Origin: Synechococcus sp. CC9616
Lineage (GTDB): Bacteria > Cyanobacteriota > Cyanobacteriia > PCC-6307 > Cyanobiaceae
Reading direction: 5' to 3'
Length of the DNA stretch: 64,000 bases
Assembly (NCBI RefSeq): GCF_000515235.1
Contig: NZ_KI911558.1
Coordinates: forward strand, 1,633,819-1,697,818
This document shows, piece after piece, positions 21,534-31,912 of this stretch. Below the pieces are notes generated by a model, which did no database searches, was not told the DNA's origin, and worked only from the letters and a program-made list of their open reading frames with translations. Within the stretch, counting starts at the first letter, position 1. Each line of letters opens with the position of its first letter. The position numbers and the translations under genes were made by a program.

Positions 21534-22397
21534 TCAGTTTGCGCCGGATGTGAACCACCAGGCCAGTAGGACGACCCCGAAGAGCAAGCGGTAGCCCACA
21601 AAAATCCAGGTGCTGTTGCGCTGCAGAAATTTCAACAGCCAATCGATGGCCAGCCACGACACCACCGCAGCGGACAGGATGCCAACGATCAGAGGGAGAG
21701 GACCCGCTGCTGCACTGGCGGCGAAAGCATCTTTGAGTTCCACGATTCCCGCAATCGTGATGGCGGGAATGCCTAATAAAAAGGAGAAGCGGGCCGCATC
21801 AGCACGTTGCCAGCCATCGAACAGGGATGCCGTGAGCGTGCTGCCGGAGCGGGATACCCCTGGAATCAAGGCCAGCACCTGGGCGATTCCCACCAACACT
21901 CCATCGCGGCCAGAGACGTCGGTGAGTTGTTTGATGCGCGATCCGAACTGCTCAGCCAAAGCCAGCAGAAGAGCCATCACAATCGACACCACCGCAATCG
22001 ATGGCACGCTGCGCAATGGGGAGGATTCATATCCCTGGTCCCAGAACAACTTGATGCCAAGGCCAACGACCAGGATTGGCACCGTGCCCAGAGCCATGGC
22101 GATTCCTAGGCGGGCATCTGGCTCGCGCCACTGTCCCTGCCGAAACGCCCGAGAAATCCCCTTGAGAACCTGAGCCAGATCGCTGCGGAAATAGGCAATC
22201 ACCGCTGCGATGCTGCCCAGTTGAATCGCGGCCGTCACCGAGACACCAGGATCTCCCCACCCCAGCATCACCGGCACAACTTTGAGATGGGCCGTGCTGC
22301 TGATCGGTAGAAATTCTGTAATTCCTTGAACGACACCCAGCACAAAATCCCGCCAGCAGGCCTCAAGCAACCCGAGAGGAGCAGTGGTGTCGGTCAT
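21534..22397 (-). CDS. uppP: Undecaprenyl-diphosphate phosphatase
   Basis: 287 residues. The two family motifs are present: GVVQGITEFLPISSTAHL near the N-terminus and PGVSRSGSTLTASLFDGW in the middle, in a protein of about eight membrane helices. It recycles the lipid carrier for peptidoglycan and other envelope polymers. I start at the ATG at 22397; the 68 upstream in-frame codons have no family similarity. Confidence 0.95.
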   Translation of the reverse strand: MTDTTAPLGLLEACWRDFVLGVVQGITEFLPISSTAHLKVVPVMLGWGDPGVSVTAAIQLGSIAAVIAYFRSDLAQVLKGISRAFRQGQWREPDARLGIAMALGTVPILVVGLGIKLFWDQGYESSPLRSVPSIAVVSIVMALLLALAEQFGSRIKQLTDVSGRDGVLVGIAQVLALIPGVSRSGSTLTASLFDGWQRADAARFSFLLGIPAITIAGIVELKDAFAASAAAGPLPLIVGILSAAVVSWLAIDWLLKFLQRNSTWIFVGYRLLFGVVLLAWWFTSGAN

Positions 22398-22495
22398 GAC
22401 GGTCTGGGTGGCCGGGCAGACGTTATGCCGAACACGGCTTTTGGAGATGTCTTCTAAGGTTCCGTGACTTTCTTCACATTGGACGGAGAAAAACG

Positions 22496-23209
22496 TTGAT
22501 CGGCGGAACCTGGCAAACCACACTCCCCGATCGATCGCAGTCCCTGGCTGTCCCCCAAATCGCGGCGACACTGGTGACTCTGCCGGTTTTTCTGCAAGCA
22601 CCCTGGGTTCGTCTTCACCCCTTCACAGCCACGCTGTTCACGATCGTGTTGCTGACAGCAGGGGTAAACCTGCAGCTGAACAGCCGCGGTCGGCGAGCCG
22701 AAATCGGTTCCCTGCTTGTTGGTTTCAGTGGTAGCTGGTTAGCGGGGTGCCTGTTCTGGGGATGGTTGCGTGCACACCCCTTGCTGCACTTACCGATTGA
22801 AGCCTTCGCACTGCCACTTGCCGTCACCGGACTGAACAGTCGCTGGAGGCTGGCCTGCGGCTTCTATCTCGCCTCCTTGCTGGGCACCGTCTGTACCGAC
22901 TTGATGATGCTGGCCACCGGCGTGATGCCCTTCTGGCCTCAGGTGGTGAGTGCTCCGCTTCATGAAGCTGGCCTGCAGCTGCACGATGCGGCGATTCAAC
23001 TGCTCAGGCCTCAATCACTGACCCTGCTAGCGACTGCAGCCACTGGGATTCTTATCACAGCCAGACTGTTACGCCAGCGTTCCCTGGAGGGGACTGCCGG
23101 CGACGACCTCCTTGGCATGGCAGCGGCGGTTCTGACCACGACGCTTTGGGTTGATGGCCTGTTCTTGGCCGCTGCTTTGCTGCAACCAGGGCTCAGTGGC
23201 CTGATCTGA
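22496..23209 (+). CDS. DUF3120 family membrane protein
   Basis: 237 residues, mostly hydrophobic with about six helices, and with the conserved-looking stretch PIEAFALPLAVTGLNSRWRL. The composition and layout match DUF3120, a cyanobacterial family of unknown function. The TTG at 22496 is used as start. It is divergent from uppP, with about 100 bp of shared promoter space. Confidence 0.75.
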   Translation: MIGGTWQTTLPDRSQSLAVPQIAATLVTLPVFLQAPWVRLHPFTATLFTIVLLTAGVNLQLNSRGRRAEIGSLLVGFSGSWLAGCLFWGWLRAHPLLHLPIEAFALPLAVTGLNSRWRLACGFYLASLLGTVCTDLMMLATGVMPFWPQVVSAPLHEAGLQLHDAAIQLLRPQSLTLLATAATGILITARLLRQRSLEGTAGDDLLGMAAAVLTTTLWVDGLFLAAALLQPGLSGLI

Positions 23210-23325
23210 GTGAAACGAACTGCAAAAGCTCCCGTGATTCAAAGAGAGCGAAGGGGTTTCGACTTGTAATGTTCCCGGACCGGCCTTGCCGGCAGACGCG
23301 TTCCGATCCCCGACGGAGAGTTGTG

Positions 23326-23733
23326 ATGAAGCGGCTTCTGAGCTGGCTCACAGGTTTTGTATTGATGGCAGGCCTGCTTGCGGGCCTGATTCTGCCCGCG
23401 AGCGTTTCTGCAGACGATGACCTCGTCGGCAAATACTCCGGCAACGAAATCCGCAATGTGGCGGATGACAAGATCGCCGAACGCGAAGGGAAGGTTGACC
23501 TGAACAATTCCTCGGTCCGCCGTTTCCAGCAATTCCCAGGCATGTACCCAACCATGGCGGGCAAGATCGTGCTGGGAGGTCCCTACACCAGCGTGGACGA
23601 AGTGCTGGAACTCGATCTCAGCGAACGTCAGCGGGAACTTTTTGAGAAGTACAGAGACAATTTCACGGTGACGCCTCCGTCAATCGCCCTGAACGAAGGA
23701 GACGACCGGATCAACGACGGTCAGTACCGCTGA
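23326..23733 (+). CDS. psbU: Photosystem II extrinsic protein PsbU (12 kDa)
   Basis: 135 residues. The Sec-type signal peptide ends near ASVSA, and the mature helix-hairpin-helix part follows (KVDLNNSSVRRFQQFPGMYP, then TMAGKIVLGGPYTSVDEVLE). PsbU sits on the lumenal face of photosystem II and stabilises the oxygen-evolving cluster. The ATG at 23326 has gagag upstream as a weak ribosome binding site. An intrinsic terminator follows. Confidence 0.96.
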   Translation: MKRLLSWLTGFVLMAGLLAGLILPASVSADDDLVGKYSGNEIRNVADDKIAEREGKVDLNNSSVRRFQQFPGMYPTMAGKIVLGGPYTSVDEVLELDLSERQRELFEKYRDNFTVTPPSIALNEGDDRINDGQYR

Positions 23734-23761
23734 TCAAAAACACGCCACAATCAACGCACTG

Positions 23762-23787
23762 AACCGTCGGCTTTCCGGCGGTTTTTT
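23762..23787 (+). terminator. Intrinsic terminator after psbU
   Basis: aaccgtcgg-cttt-ccggcggtt forms a 9-bp stem (one T-G pair) followed by a T run. It lies between the psbU stop and the nadB start. Confidence 0.9.
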
Positions 23788-23793
23788 GTCGTG

Positions 23794-25455
23794 ATGGACC
23801 AACACCGCACCACCGATTCGATTCCCCCCGGCCCCTGGGACGTGGTTGTGATTGGTGCGGGAGCTGCAGGGCTGATGAGTTGCCTGGAACTGCCAGCAGG
23901 TTTGAGGATTCTGCTGCTGAATCGCAACACCGGGCGGCGCTCCTCCAGCCGCTGGGCACAGGGAGGCATCGCGGCGGTGACGCGGACAGAAGACAGTGCT
24001 GAAAGCCATGCGGCAGACACCCTGCGCGCCGGGGCCGACCTTTGTGATGGCGATGCGGTTCGGCTACTGGTGAATGAGGCCCCCCATCGGGTGGAACAAC
24101 TCCAGGCGATGGGCATGGCCTTCGATCGGGAGGGAAGCTCTTTGGCGACCACCCTGGAAGCGGCCCACAGCCATCACCGCGTTCTGCACGTCCAGGACCA
24201 AACGGGCAAAGCCCTGGTGGAAATGCTGCGAGAGCAGGTGGAGCAGCGGGCCGGACTGCTGCATCGCCGGGGTGTGCGCGTCACGAAACTCTGGGTTGAA
24301 GGACAACACTGCTGCGGCGTGCAAGTGCTGGATGGACCGCAACTGCGCTGGATCCGTGCCCGAGCCGTGGTTGTAGCCAGCGGCGGCGGTGGGCATCTGT
24401 TCGCGAACACCACCAACCCAGCACAGGCCTGCGGCGAAGGGGTGGCTCTGGCATGGCAGGCCGGTGCTGCCGTTGAGGATCTCGAGTTCGTGCAGTTTCA
24501 TCCGACGGCACTGCGGCTGGAGGATGCCCCCTGCTTTCTGATCTCAGAAGCGGTGCGCGGTGAAGGGGGCGTTCTTGTGGATGCGGCAGGAGACAGCCCG
24601 GTCGCGCATCTGCAGCAACGGGATCTCGCTCCCCGCGATCAGGTGAGCCGCGCCCTGGTGCACTCCATGCAACGTCAGGGAGTGCACCAGATGTGGCTTG
24701 ATTTCTCACCGATCCATCGCGATCGCGCTGAAAACCGCTTCCCGACAATCCTGGACCGTTGCGGGGAGTTTGGCCTGAATCCCCTGGAGCGGCCCATTCC
24801 CGTTGCACCGGCCGCTCACTACTGGATGGGTGGTGTTGCCACGGATCTGCAAGCCGCCACCAGCCTGACGGGGCTCTACGCCGTTGGGGAGGTGGCCTGC
24901 ACGGGGCTGCATGGAGCCAACCGCCTGGCCAGCAATTCACTGATGGAATGCCTGGTGTTCGCCCACCGCATGACTGACATTGCCTTGGCGCCTGATGTCA
25001 GCCCGATCCCTACGGCACACATGCAGCTCTGCAACACCGCACTGAGCCACGGGGAAACAACGGCTGGACTAATTGAGCGGATTGAACACACACGTCGCCT
25101 CTGCTGGCGGGAAGCCGGCGTCAACCGCTCACCACAAGGGATGGCGGATGCCCTGAAACAGCTCCTCCATGACGATCGTGAGCTGGATGGACAGCCTCTG
25201 CTGCGGGATCTGGGCCAGCTGCAACCAGGGCAGGGACTGCATCTCGAGGATGGCTCACGCCGGGATCTCAACCTGCTGTTGGATGTTCGCCACCGGCTGC
25301 TGGTGAGCCGCTTGATGCTGGAAGCCTGTCTGTTTCGCCGGGAGAGCCGAGGTGGCCATTTCCGCACAGATGCACCGGCAGCCATGCCGGCTTGGCGATG
25401 TCATACCCGTCAGTCCCGCGGGGAAGGCATCCGCACCCGCCCCGTGAGGAGCTGA
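23794..25455 (+). CDS. nadB: L-aspartate oxidase
   Basis: About 553 residues. The FAD-binding N-terminus is VVVIGAGAAGLMSCLEL. Family motifs are SRWAQGGIAAV, HRVLHVQDQTGKAL, EFVQFHPTALR, and HGANRLASNSLMECLVFAHR, followed by the helical C-terminal domain. It oxidises aspartate to iminoaspartate for quinolinate and NAD synthesis. The GTG codon directly before the ATG is an alternative start. The gene starts just after the psbU terminator, so it needs its own promoter or readthrough. Confidence 0.95.
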   Translation: MDQHRTTDSIPPGPWDVVVIGAGAAGLMSCLELPAGLRILLLNRNTGRRSSSRWAQGGIAAVTRTEDSAESHAADTLRAGADLCDGDAVRLLVNEAPHRVEQLQAMGMAFDREGSSLATTLEAAHSHHRVLHVQDQTGKALVEMLREQVEQRAGLLHRRGVRVTKLWVEGQHCCGVQVLDGPQLRWIRARAVVVASGGGGHLFANTTNPAQACGEGVALAWQAGAAVEDLEFVQFHPTALRLEDAPCFLISEAVRGEGGVLVDAAGDSPVAHLQQRDLAPRDQVSRALVHSMQRQGVHQMWLDFSPIHRDRAENRFPTILDRCGEFGLNPLERPIPVAPAAHYWMGGVATDLQAATSLTGLYAVGEVACTGLHGANRLASNSLMECLVFAHRMTDIALAPDVSPIPTAHMQLCNTALSHGETTAGLIERIEHTRRLCWREAGVNRSPQGMADALKQLLHDDRELDGQPLLRDLGQLQPGQGLHLEDGSRRDLNLLLDVRHRLLVSRLMLEACLFRRESRGGHFRTDAPAAMPAWRCHTRQSRGEGIRTRPVRS

Positions 25456-25457
25456 GC

Positions 25458-26387
25458 TCAGAAATCCCGTGGACCTTTGTAACCGCTGAGATCGGCCAGT
25501 TTGTCGAGGGGTTTCACGCCTGAATCGATGCTGCCGTTGATCTCCCAGCTGGGGAATCCCTCTAGCCCCTTGCTACGGCAGAGATCAACCTGATTGTTCT
25601 GACCATCGGGGGCACACTCGACCACCTTGAGTGCCTTTGCGGCCTCCTTGCCAAACAATTCTTTCTGCTCATGGCAGTGGGGGCACCAGTAGGCGGAATA
25701 CATGACGGCACCGCTGCCGGTGAGATGGTCTGCCAGGGCCAGCTTTGCCGGGTTGCTTGCTGAGGTAACCAATGGGGGAGTGCCAGGGCCACCAGCCACC
25801 GCCTCAGGCCGGTTCGGATCCAGCACCGACGCCCAGACCAACCCTCCGAGCAAAACGGCCAATGCCAGGAGGACGCCTCGGAAGATCAACTGAGCTGGGT
25901 CATCCCATCCCCCACCAACCAGCGACAGGATGAACAGGGCCAGCGATAACGCGGCGGAGAGAACGCAGAAAAAGCAGAAGGCCTGGATCTTGATCACCAT
26001 CAGGCCCACCAGCACGCCGCTGAACACCGTCATCCCCAGAGACACGGCGAACAGACCCCACCAGGTGCGCCGCGAGAGATCAGCCTTGCTTTCCTGCAAA
26101 CCAGGAAGCAAGGGCAGCAACGCCATCAGCAGAACGGCGCCGTAGGCCAGTACGCCCACCAGGGACAGTGGGATCCCATCGCCAAGGCTGCCCCAGGGAC
26201 TGTTGAGCACCTTGTCGCAGCCATCTGCACCGATCGGGCAGTTGAGATCCCCAAGAAGACCCCAGCGCTTGAGGGTGATCGACCCGGTGTCGATCACACC
26301 GATCGTGGCCAAGACCGCCATGGCGACCCTCACCCACTTGGAGCCGGAATCCTGGCGGCGGCGACTGACGAGACGGGTGGTGCCCAT
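25458..26387 (-). CDS. VKOR-thioredoxin fusion protein
   Basis: 309 residues. The N-terminal four- to five-helix VKOR domain has a Cys pair in CPIGADGCDKVLNSPWGSLG and the CFFC active site. A C-terminal thioredoxin-like domain has YWCPHCHEQKELFG. Such fusions make disulfide bonds in exported proteins of cyanobacteria, with quinone as electron acceptor, and support photosystem II assembly. It is convergent with nadB (2 bp apart). Confidence 0.93.
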   Translation of the reverse strand: MGTTRLVSRRRQDSGSKWVRVAMAVLATIGVIDTGSITLKRWGLLGDLNCPIGADGCDKVLNSPWGSLGDGIPLSLVGVLAYGAVLLMALLPLLPGLQESKADLSRRTWWGLFAVSLGMTVFSGVLVGLMVIKIQAFCFFCVLSAALSLALFILSLVGGGWDDPAQLIFRGVLLALAVLLGGLVWASVLDPNRPEAVAGGPGTPPLVTSASNPAKLALADHLTGSGAVMYSAYWCPHCHEQKELFGKEAAKALKVVECAPDGQNNQVDLCRSKGLEGFPSWEINGSIDSGVKPLDKLADLSGYKGPRDF

Positions 26388-26473
26388 CTTTAAGCTTCGA
26401 ATGACAGGATTTTGGCAGTTCCGTGCGCGGCAACACGTCTCCTTAGGCTGAAGATCGGCCTGCCGGTGTTGCG

Positions 26474-27850
26474 ATGACGATCAGCCCCAGCAAACCGACG
26501 GTGGCTTTTGCCCATCTGGGCTGCGAGAAGAACCGAGTCGACACCGAGCACATGGTGGGGCTTCTGGCTGAGGCCGGGTATGGCGTGAGCACCGATGAGG
26601 ACAGCGCAGCGGTGGTGGTGGTGAACACCTGCAGCTTCATCCAGGACGCCCGCGAGGAATCGGTGCGCACCCTGGTTGGGCTGGCGGAGCAGGGCAAGGA
26701 GCTGATCATCGCCGGCTGTCTTGCCCAACACTTCCAGGAGGAATTGCTCGATTCGATCCCTGAGGCGAAGGCGATCGTCGGCACAGGGGACTACCAGCAC
26801 ATCGTTGAAGTGCTGCAGCGCGTGGAAGCCGGGGAACGGGTGAACCGGGTGAGCAAGGTTCCCACCTTCGTGGGTGACGAACATCTGGCGCGGCATCGCA
26901 CCACCCATGAGGCCGTGGCCTACCTGAAGGTGGCGGAGGGCTGCGATTACCGCTGCGCCTTCTGCATCATTCCCAAATTGCGGGGCAATCAGCGCAGCCG
27001 ACCGATCGAATCGATCGTGGCCGAAGCCCATCAGCTCGCCGATCAGGGGGTACAGGAGCTGATCCTGATCAGCCAGATCACCACCAACTACGGGCTCGAC
27101 CTTTACGGCAAACCAAAGCTGGCAGAACTGTTGCGGGCGCTCGGCGAGGTGGAGATTCCCTGGATCCGGGTGCACTACGCCTATCCCACCGGGCTGACCC
27201 GGGAGGTGCTGGCGGCCTATCGGGAGGTGCCCAACGTTCTGCCCTACCTGGATCTGCCGCTGCAACACAGCCACGCAGACGTGCTGCGGGCGATGAACCG
27301 CCCTTGGCAAGCCGATGTGAACGAGAGGCTGCTGGATCAGATCCGCGAACAGCTGCCCGATGCGGTGTTACGCACCACCTTGATCGTTGGGTTCCCAGGC
27401 GAAACGGACGACCACTTCCGGCACCTGATGCGCTTCCTGGAACAGCAGCGCTTTGATCACGTGGGCGTGTTCACCTTCTCGCCCGAGGACGGCACGGCCG
27501 CCGCGGATCTCCCCGACCGGGTGGCTCCAGAGATGGCGCAAGCCAGAAAAGATGCCTTGATGGCCCTGCAACAACCGATCTCAGCAGCCGCAAACCAGCG
27601 CTGGGTGGGGCGCACCGTGGATGTGCTGATCGAACAACACAACTCGCAAACCGGCGAGATGGTGGGTCGCTGCGCCCGCTTCGCCCCTGAGGTGGACGGA
27701 GAAGTTCATGTTCAAGCCGGAGCAGACGGTCAACAGGCGCGGCCAGGAACGATGGTGCCGGTGCACATCACCGGGGCCGACATCTACGACCTAAGCGGAC
27801 AGATTGTGGGTGCCCGGGCGATGGTGGCGGCAATCAGATCCGACGCTTGA
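26474..27850 (+). CDS. rimO: Ribosomal protein S12 methylthiotransferase RimO
   Basis: 458 residues. The N-terminal UPF0004 domain ([20 protein letters not shown]) carries one cluster, the radical SAM motif [20 protein letters not shown] the other, and a TRAM domain ends the protein. RimO adds a methylthio group to an Asp of ribosomal protein S12. The stop overlaps the start of the downstream transporter gene. Confidence 0.95.
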   Translation: MTISPSKPTVAFAHLGCEKNRVDTEHMVGLLAEAGYGVSTDEDSAAVVVVNTCSFIQDAREESVRTLVGLAEQGKELIIAGCLAQHFQEELLDSIPEAKAIVGTGDYQHIVEVLQRVEAGERVNRVSKVPTFVGDEHLARHRTTHEAVAYLKVAEGCDYRCAFCIIPKLRGNQRSRPIESIVAEAHQLADQGVQELILISQITTNYGLDLYGKPKLAELLRALGEVEIPWIRVHYAYPTGLTREVLAAYREVPNVLPYLDLPLQHSHADVLRAMNRPWQADVNERLLDQIREQLPDAVLRTTLIVGFPGETDDHFRHLMRFLEQQRFDHVGVFTFSPEDGTAAADLPDRVAPEMAQARKDALMALQQPISAAANQRWVGRTVDVLIEQHNSQTGEMVGRCARFAPEVDGEVHVQAGADGQQARPGTMVPVHITGADIYDLSGQIVGARAMVAAIRSDA

Positions 27851-29076
27851 GCGCCTTTCCCCTTCGCCTCGAACAGCAACGCAAACTGTTCCTGGTGGTT
27901 TCCGGCATCAGCACCGCTGGATCCTTCGCTGGAATCACAGCCAAGGGCTGGATTCTTTTGCATGGCAGTGCCGATCCCTTTGTGCTGGCGCTGAATTTCG
28001 CGGCTTTGTCGCTGCCAAGCCTGATCGTCAGCGGGCCGGCGGGGGTGCGCACCGATCGACTGGGTTGTGAGCGCGTTCTCGTGCAGGCCCAGTGGGCGTT
28101 ACTAGCCGCAGCCGCCCTGGGAGCACTCGCCATTCCGCTGCTGGAGGGGATGGCCCAGGTGCTGCTACTGCTGTTCAGCACCCTGCTGGTGGGGATCGCC
28201 GGTGCCTTTGAACTAACGGCACGCAACAAATACTGCTCACTGCTGGTGGATGAACCGGAACAGCTGGCGGGCTATCTGGCCAGCTTTTCAGTGGTGTTCA
28301 ACGTGGGAAAACTGGTGGGTCCGCCGATAGGTGGCTGGCTCGTGGCCATCGCTGGACCGTCCTGGGCCCTGGGGATCGATGCCGCCAGCTATCTGCTGCC
28401 GATCGCCAGCGTGATGTTTCTGCTCCAGCCGCGGCGTGATCTGGAACAACGCAGTGATGGCAAGGCTGGAGCCACTCTGCTCAAGGCCTGGCGCGACTGC
28501 GGCGGCACCTTGCGCGGTGTGCTGACGCTGACCGCAGGGCTGTGCGTGGTGAATTTCTTCCACCCAGGCCTGGCGCCCCTGATCGCTGAACAGGTTCTGG
28601 GACCGGACCCCCGTGATCTGGGACTGTTCACCAGCGTGCTTGCCGCTGGCAGCATCGCCGGCGGCGTGGTGCTGCAGCGCAACAGTGCGCGTTTGAGCAG
28701 CCGTCCCTTTCTCACCCTGGGGGGCTTCGCTCTGATCACCGCCATCGCCCAGCTGGGGATGGCCAGCACATCCTCCGTTGGGATCAGCCTCGGGATGACC
28801 TTTCTGATCGGTGCAGGAACCGCCGGGCTGCTGAGCAGCTGCAATCTGATCACCCAGATCGGAGCTCCACAGGTGATGCGAGGACGCATGGCCGGGCTGA
28901 GCCAGATCGCCTTCCTCGGCGGTGGAGGCCTGAGCGGCCTGTTGGCAGCGCTGCTGGTGATGGCCACAAGCCTGTCGAGCACCTTCGCCATCACCGGCGC
29001 GATCGGTGCCGTACTGGCGTTGCTCTGGATCGTTCGACGCGGTGATCGCCGCCTGGAGCCGATCAGATCAGCTTGA
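27847..29076 (+). CDS. MFS transporter
   Basis: 409 residues with about twelve membrane helices and the MFS-like loop [20 protein letters not shown] after helix 2. The helix 7-12 half has repeated Gly/Ser-rich helices. The substrate is unknown. The TTG start at 27847 overlaps the rimO stop (ttga), indicating translational coupling. The 3' end overlaps the convergent petL by 14 bp. Confidence 0.85.
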   Translation: MSAFPLRLEQQRKLFLVVSGISTAGSFAGITAKGWILLHGSADPFVLALNFAALSLPSLIVSGPAGVRTDRLGCERVLVQAQWALLAAAALGALAIPLLEGMAQVLLLLFSTLLVGIAGAFELTARNKYCSLLVDEPEQLAGYLASFSVVFNVGKLVGPPIGGWLVAIAGPSWALGIDAASYLLPIASVMFLLQPRRDLEQRSDGKAGATLLKAWRDCGGTLRGVLTLTAGLCVVNFFHPGLAPLIAEQVLGPDPRDLGLFTSVLAAGSIAGGVVLQRNSARLSSRPFLTLGGFALITAIAQLGMASTSSVGISLGMTFLIGAGTAGLLSSCNLITQIGAPQVMRGRMAGLSQIAFLGGGGLSGLLAALLVMATSLSSTFAITGAIGAVLALLWIVRRGDRRLEPIRSA

Positions 29077-29155
29077 TTCCCTTGAGCAGCTTGGTGAGCA
29101 CAAAAGCACTGACAAGACCTGCGCCGACCAGGCCGAGGTAGATAGCGACGCCCAT
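29063..29155 (-). CDS. petL: Probable cytochrome b6f subunit PetL
   Basis: 30 residues read on the minus strand: MGVAIYLGLVGAGLVSAFVL, then [11 protein letters not shown] single helix with a short basic end closing in IKLI is the pattern of cyanobacterial PetL, a peripheral one-helix subunit that stabilises the dimeric complex. A sequence aaggagg lies upstream (around 29163-29169 on the plus strand), but on the opposite strand. The assignment is by size and C-terminus only. Confidence 0.6.
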   Translation of the reverse strand: MGVAIYLGLVGAGLVSAFVLTKLLKGIKLI

Positions 29156-29302
29156 GTGCGAGTAAGGAGGTGGCCACTATTAGACCAGAGATTGAACTAG
29201 CGCTTGGAAGTTGCGCTTAAGGTTCGTTAACTCGTGTCACCTGTCTCACAGGTGGACGCAAGCCGGGCCGTCCGGACCGTCCAATCGCTTCCGTTCGCCG
29301 AC

Positions 29303-30877
29303 ATGCGCACCCTCTTTATTTATCCCGAATTCCCGAAGACGTTCTGGAGTTACGAGAAGATCCTCGAACTGGTGAACCGCAAGGTTCTGCTTCCACCCCT
29401 GGGAATGTGCACCGTGGCAGCACTGCTGCCTCAGGAATGGGAGATGAAGCTGGTTGATCGCAATGTGCGAGAGGTGACGGAAGCGGAGTGGGACTGGGCT
29501 GAGCTGGTGATCATCTCCGGGATGATCGTTCAGAAAGACGACATGGCCATCCAGATCGGCCGTGCCAAACAACGCGGCTTGCCCGTGGCCATCGGCGGAC
29601 CCTTTGCCAGCTCCACACCGGATGCACCGGAACTCGACAAAGCGGATTTCAAGATCCTTGATGAAGGGGAAATCACCCTGCCGATGTTCCTCGATGCACT
29701 CGAGCGCGGCGAAACCAGTGGGCGATTCACCTCGGAAGGCGACAAACCGGATGTAACGGCAACGCCGATCCCCCGTTTCGATCTGCTGCAGCTGGACGCC
29801 TACGACTCGATGAGCGTTCAGTTCTCACGGGGCTGCCCGTTCAACTGCGAGTTCTGCGACATCATCGTTCTCTACGGCCGCAAGCCCCGCACCAAAACCC
29901 CCGAGCAATTGGTGGCGGAGCTTCAGTACCTCTACGACCTGGGTTGGCGTCGTTCCATCTTCCTGGTGGACGACAACTTCATCGGCAACAAGCGCAACGC
30001 CAAGTTGCTGCTCCCCCAGATCCGCACCTGGCAGGAAGAGCGTGGTTATCCGTTCAGCTTCGCGACGGAAGCCTCGGTGGACCTCGCCGATGACGAGGAG
30101 ATGATGCGGATGATGCACGACGCCCGCTTTGAAAGCGTGTTCCTCGGCATCGAAACCCCCGACGAATCAAGCCTTGAGACCGCCCGGAAGATTCAGAACA
30201 CGCGCAATCCACTGGATGCGGCTGTGGACCGAATCACGGCCAACGGCATTCGGGTGATGGCGGGCTTCATCATCGGCTTCGACGGCGAGAAGGATGGCGC
30301 AGGCCATCGGATCGTTGAATTCGTGACCCGCACGGGCATCCCCGCCGCGATGATGGGCATGTTGCAGGCCCTTCCCAAGACAGCTCTCTGGGCACGACTG
30401 GAACGGGAAGGTCGCCTGATTCAGGGTGAAGATGCCGCCAAGGGTGTGAACCAGACCAACCTGCTGAACTTCAAGCCCACCCGGCCGATCCGCGACATCG
30501 CCAACGAATACGTGGAAGCGTTCTGCGCGCTCTACGAGCCCAATGCCTACATGGATCGGGTGTACAGCTACTACCTGAAGATGGGCGCACCCCGCTGGAA
30601 AGCCGCCGCCAAACTGCCAACCTTCACAGATATCAAAGCTCTGAGCATCGTGATCTGGCGCCAGGGGATCAAGCGCGACACCCGCGGACGTTTCTGGCGC
30701 TACATGGTGGGGATGGCCCGCCAGAACCCTGCCCTGCTTGAACAGTTCCTAGTGGTTCTGGCCCACAACGAGCATTTCCTGGAGTATCGCTCAATCGTGC
30801 AACGGGAGATCCGCGAGCAGCTGGAATGCCTGCCACCGGAAGAGCCCACAGCAACAAAAGAACTTCAGACCGTGTAG
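29303..30877 (+). CDS. B12-binding-domain radical SAM protein
   Basis: 524 residues from the ATG at 29303; a GTG at 29234 would add 23. The N-terminal Rossmann-like part (residues 1 to about 150) resembles a cobalamin-binding domain without an obvious DxHxxG. The radical SAM motif CPFNCEFCDIIVLYGRKPRT and a C-terminal DUF4070 region follow. Related enzymes modify hopanoids, chlorophyll side chains or lipids. Here the product is unknown. Confidence 0.85.
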   Translation: MRTLFIYPEFPKTFWSYEKILELVNRKVLLPPLGMCTVAALLPQEWEMKLVDRNVREVTEAEWDWAELVIISGMIVQKDDMAIQIGRAKQRGLPVAIGGPFASSTPDAPELDKADFKILDEGEITLPMFLDALERGETSGRFTSEGDKPDVTATPIPRFDLLQLDAYDSMSVQFSRGCPFNCEFCDIIVLYGRKPRTKTPEQLVAELQYLYDLGWRRSIFLVDDNFIGNKRNAKLLLPQIRTWQEERGYPFSFATEASVDLADDEEMMRMMHDARFESVFLGIETPDESSLETARKIQNTRNPLDAAVDRITANGIRVMAGFIIGFDGEKDGAGHRIVEFVTRTGIPAAMMGMLQALPKTALWARLEREGRLIQGEDAAKGVNQTNLLNFKPTRPIRDIANEYVEAFCALYEPNAYMDRVYSYYLKMGAPRWKAAAKLPTFTDIKALSIVIWRQGIKRDTRGRFWRYMVGMARQNPALLEQFLVVLAHNEHFLEYRSIVQREIREQLECLPPEEPTATKELQTV

Positions 30878-31067
30878 ATCTGGTTTCAGCTTTAGACAAC
30901 CGAACCCGTCAATCAGCCCCAACTAGCAACCGGCGGCATTGATCAGCTGTTTTCACTACAAAGCGCAGCAGACCGCATTTCTCGTTCATCTGATACGCGC
31001 ATCTCCATCATTTCTGACTGAATCACATGTGGGCGCTGCTCAGACTTGAAGCAATCGGCTGGCAGAA

Positions 31068-31292
31068 ATGACCGCGATTGTGAAAGGATCAAAGGTTCGC
31101 ATCAAACGCAAAGAGTCCTACTGGTACAACGAAGTGGGCGTTGTTGCCTCTCGCGAAAAAGAACCCACCAAGTCGCGCTACCCCATCACCGTTCGATTTG
31201 AAAAGTGCAATTACTACGGGCTGCAAGGTGTTGACGGTGGAAACACCACCAATAACTTCAGCGAGAAAGAGCTGGAGCTGGTCACAACCTAA
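31068..31292 (+). CDS. psaE: Photosystem I reaction centre subunit IV (PsaE)
   Basis: 74 residues forming a small SH3-like barrel: [19 protein letters not shown] and [13 protein letters not shown], then [12 protein letters not shown]. PsaE sits on the stromal side of photosystem I and helps ferredoxin docking. This version has a longer, basic turn ([10 protein letters not shown]) between the second and third strands than most cyanobacterial PsaE. The gene is single, with 190 bp upstream free of genes. Confidence 0.94.
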   Translation: MTAIVKGSKVRIKRKESYWYNEVGVVASREKEPTKSRYPITVRFEKCNYYGLQGVDGGNTTNNFSEKELELVTT

Positions 31293-31593
31293 TCACCCCA
31301 AATCAACAACGCTTTTCAGTAAATATGCTGAGCCAATAACAATCTATCAGCACATAAGCGAACCAATTAGTGAGATCGCATCTTAACTAGATGCTTTTAA
31401 ATATATCTATTTTGCCTGCTTTTTAGGTAACTCTATACCGCAAGAAATCCCTTTCTTGTCACCACGAATCCGACTTTAGGCGTTCGGAAGCCAAACATTC
31501 CAACCTGATGACACTTAAGCCGCATCATTCCTGCATCAAGACTCAACCTTTTTGAAGATCAGACGCCGTACTCGGCAAATGCCTACCGAGAAT
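31293..31593. other. Gene-free stretch downstream of psaE
   Basis: About 300 bp, clearly AT-richer than the housekeeping regions. There are no frames of note, no clear terminator and no tRNA. It leads into the direct repeat at the RTX 3' end. Confidence 0.6.
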
Positions 31594-31912
31594 CGACGCA
31601 CAATTCAGGCAAAGCCGGATCAGATCACGTAGACCTCAGCAGCTGGCACAATCTCAAGATTGTCCGGGAAATTCGTCAGGAAATCATCCTTTTGAACATT
31701 TTGGAGCAAAGTGTTCACTCCATAAAGGCCTGTGATCCGTAGATCGTCGCCTTCTTGGCTGAAGATGAGATCAACTGCTTTGGTGAGGCCGATGCCATCT
31801 TGATTGACATTGAAATCTGTGATGACGTCACTTTCTCCTGGTAACTCTCTTGAAAGCAGGAACACATCCTGGCCTTTACCACCTGTGAGCGTGTCGTTTT
31901 GGTAGCCGCCAT
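31594..31912 (-). repeat. Direct repeat copy A (3' end of the large RTX gene)
   Basis: This 319-bp stretch recurs at 36381-36699 in the same orientation, offset by exactly 4787 bp with no indels and about 90% identity by eye. It includes 26 bp of 3' untranslated sequence and the last ~97 codons of the RTX gene. Confidence 0.9.

Noticed and set aside
22398..22601. 68-codon N-terminal extension of UppP
   Set aside because: It has no family similarity, reads into the divergent promoter region, and a good ATG at 22397 fits the family start.
29163..29169. aaggagg at 29163 as ribosome site of the radical SAM gene
   Set aside because: It is 65-135 bp from the candidate starts at 29234 and 29303, too far to act on them.
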